Made by a program: the position numbers and the translations under genes. Positions 6,651 to 7,366 of a stretch of DNA of 7,366 nt are shown here, piece by piece; the stretch's first letter is position 1, and each line of letters opens with the position of its first letter. The stretch is from Alphaproteobacteria bacterium (GTDB lineage Bacteria > Pseudomonadota > Alphaproteobacteria > Sphingomonadales > Rhodothalassiaceae). Location of the stretch: assembly GCA_003695555.1 (NCBI GenBank), contig RFIU01000252.1, positions 1-7,366 of the forward strand, in the 5' to 3' direction. The notes under the pieces were generated by a model. The model saw only the letters and a program-made list of their open reading frames with translations, did not search any database and had not been told where the DNA came from.

Positions 6651-6698
6651 CGGAAATTATTTGAAATATCATTATTTGAGGCTTCAAACACATTTCCG
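6651..6698. repeat. 48-bp interrupted palindrome (possible operator or leader hairpin)
   Basis: The outer arms CGGAAAT (6651-6657) and ATTTCCG (6692-6698) are perfect inverse complements. Inside them TTTGAA (6660-6665) and TTCAAA (6683-6688) also pair. The two dyads are nearly concentric (centres 6674.5 and 6674), giving 13 pairs with a 2/3-base internal loop and a 17-base central loop. It also contains a direct repeat ATTATTTGA (6656-6664 and 6671-6679). It sits next to the -35 of the minus-strand promoter candidate and 56 bp before the rlmH start, so a regulator-binding site is possible. Confidence 0.55.
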
Positions 6699-6741
6699 AT
6701 TCACGAGCCGGTGAAGATGCATGCCGGCCTTGTGTTCCAGC

Positions 6742-6746
6742 GGAGG
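6742..6746 (+). promoter_or_regulatory. Ribosome-binding site of rlmH
   Basis: GGAGG lies 8 bases before the ATG at 6755. This favours that ATG over an in-frame GTG at 6746, which overlaps the GGAGG itself. Confidence 0.8.
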
Positions 6747-6754
6747 TGGAATTC

Positions 6755-7210
6755 ATGAGAGAAATTCGCATCTTGGCCGGCGGACGCGGCGGCGGAAACG
6801 AGGACATGCTGGCCCGGACCTACCTGAATCGGCTGCCCTGGAAAGTTTCGCTGGTCGAGGTGTCCGCACCGCGCGCGAAAAGCAGAAAGGAACGTCTGTC
6901 GCGATTCGCCGACCGATTCGCAGCGGCGATTCCCGAGAGCGCATTCCTCGTCGCACTGGATGAGAGAGGCAAGGAATTCGACAGCCGTGAGTTCGCCAAC
7001 CGGCTTCAGGGCTGGCTGGCTCACGCCCGCATTCTGGCCTTTGCGATCGGCGAGGCGGACGGTCTGCCGCCATCGATTCTGGCGCGCGCCGGCGAGCGTC
7101 TGGCGCTGTCGCGAATGACCTGGCCGCACCTGATGGTACGAGCAATGCTGGCCGAGCAGCTCTATCGGGCCTCGACGATCCTGTCCGGTCATCCCTATCA
7201 TCGCGATTGA
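6755..7210 (+). CDS. rlmH: 23S rRNA (pseudouridine(1915)-N(3))-methyltransferase RlmH
   Basis: The 151-residue protein is close to E. coli RlmH in length (155). It transfers a methyl group from S-adenosylmethionine to pseudouridine 1915 in helix 69 of 23S rRNA, acting on assembled 70S ribosomes as a homodimer. It has the SPOUT (trefoil knot) pattern: VALDERGKEFDSREFANRL (66-84), the cofactor loop AIGEADGL (97-104), the LSRMTWPHLMVRAMLAEQLY segment (118-137) and the invariant C-terminal SGHPYHR (144-150). In most relatives the loop reads IGG(A/P)(D/E)G, but here residue 100 is Glu (codon 7052-7054) in place of the second Gly. The N-terminal half is less conserved and shorter than in many rhizobial versions. 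It stands alone upstream: I do not see rsfS, its common neighbour, but the next gene starts 64 bp later on the same strand with a secreted-protein N-terminus, consistent with the rlmH-envC order. Confidence 0.95.
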   Translation: MREIRILAGGRGGGNEDMLARTYLNRLPWKVSLVEVSAPRAKSRKERLSRFADRFAAAIPESAFLVALDERGKEFDSREFANRLQGWLAHARILAFAIGEADGLPPSILARAGERLALSRMTWPHLMVRAMLAEQLYRASTILSGHPYHRD

Positions 7211-7274
7211 TCGGAATGTACATGTCAGCGGCTCATCCCGCAGATCATCCGAAGACCGGAGGCGACTTGGCGGC

Positions 7275-7366
7275 ATGAAGGCATTATCCGGCCGGCGATC
7301 TAACGCAAGCACCGTCCTTGCAATCTTTCTGTGTGCTCTGCTGCCGAAATGGCTCGCCCCGCTGCC
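7275..7366 (+). CDS. Probable exported protein, N-terminal fragment (possibly EnvC-like murein hydrolase activator)
   Basis: The frame is open from ATG 7275 to the right edge (30 complete codons). The peptide is MKALSGRRSNASTVLAIFLC, then ALLPKWLAPL: a basic n-region followed by a hydrophobic stretch, which is the shape of a Sec signal peptide. GGAGG (7258-7262) lies 12 bases upstream, which is somewhat far. In many alphaproteobacteria the gene after rlmH is a murein hydrolase activator of the EnvC type (LytM/M23 domain), so that identity is inferred from position alone. Nothing in the fragment proves it. Confidence 0.55.
   Translation, partial: MKALSGRRSNASTVLAIFLCALLPKWLAPL

Larger units (their letters stand above)
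6477..6754. other. Divergent control region between the kinase-like gene and rlmH
   Basis: This 278-bp region has no convincing gene. The part at about 6606-6700 is clearly more AT-rich than its surroundings and carries a minus-strand promoter candidate and an interrupted palindrome, both listed separately. The part at 6477-6600 is GC-rich, and I see nothing recognisable in it. I found no clear promoter for rlmH; TTGAAA at 6661-6666 could act as a -35 but has no good -10 partner. Confidence 0.6.

Noticed and set aside
6473..6691. 72-codon minus-strand ORF whose TGA overlaps the kinase-like gene's ATG (ATGA)
   Set aside because: The junction is suggestive of coupling, but the peptide has no recognisable motif, the ribosome site is weak, and its start lies upstream of the best candidate promoter. 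A chance overlap is likely.
5205..6758. 517-codon open frame on the plus strand, antisense to the kinase-like gene
   Set aside because: The minus-strand product has a recognisable GAF plus kinase-like architecture; the plus-strand translation is compositionally biased and matches no family I know.

Overview
The window is high-GC, densely coding bacterial chromosome. It most likely comes from an alphaproteobacterium of the Rhizobiales (Hyphomicrobiales). That placement rests on protein style: an alphaproteobacterial-type RlmH ending in a TILSGHPYHR-like block, a PleC/DivJ/PdhS-like dimerisation segment in a kinase-like protein, and rlmH followed by a secreted-protein start, as in the rlmH-envC order familiar from this group. 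It is an inference from recognised sequence, not a search. I see no mobile element, CRISPR array, phage gene, tRNA or rRNA.

Layout: (1) 1-2220, minus strand: a likely co-directional set of a short-chain dehydrogenase (SDR), an AI-2E/PerM-type membrane permease and the N-terminus of a sterol desaturase-family protein that runs off the left edge. (2) 2221-2407: a divergent intergenic region. (3) 2408-5208, plus strand: an AidB-type acyl-CoA dehydrogenase followed 89 bp later by a DMT (EamA) transporter with a GTG start and a strong ribosome-binding site. (4) 5115-6476, minus strand: a GAF-domain protein built like a sensor histidine kinase, whose 3' end overlaps the transporter's 3' end tail-to-tail by 94 bp. 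(5) 6477-6754: a divergent control region with a plausible minus-strand promoter and a 48-bp interrupted palindrome. (6) 6755-7366, plus strand: rlmH (23S rRNA pseudouridine-1915 methyltransferase), then the first 30 codons of a probably exported protein, possibly EnvC.

Most genes are ordinary housekeeping or metabolic functions. The SDR and AidB-type enzyme diverge from one another, which suggests a shared lipid or acyl-CoA context but does not prove one. The most unusual item is the kinase-like protein. Its HisKA region resembles the PleC/DivJ/PdhS/DivL group that binds the response regulator DivK, yet the phospho-accepting His is Asp and the ATP-binding boxes are eroded. It therefore reads as a GAF-regulated pseudokinase rather than a working kinase. 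Other points are the mutual read-through of the two convergent genes, the palindrome upstream of the pseudokinase and rlmH, and a Gly-to-Glu change in the RlmH cofactor loop. I found no multi-gene system that I would call wholly new.
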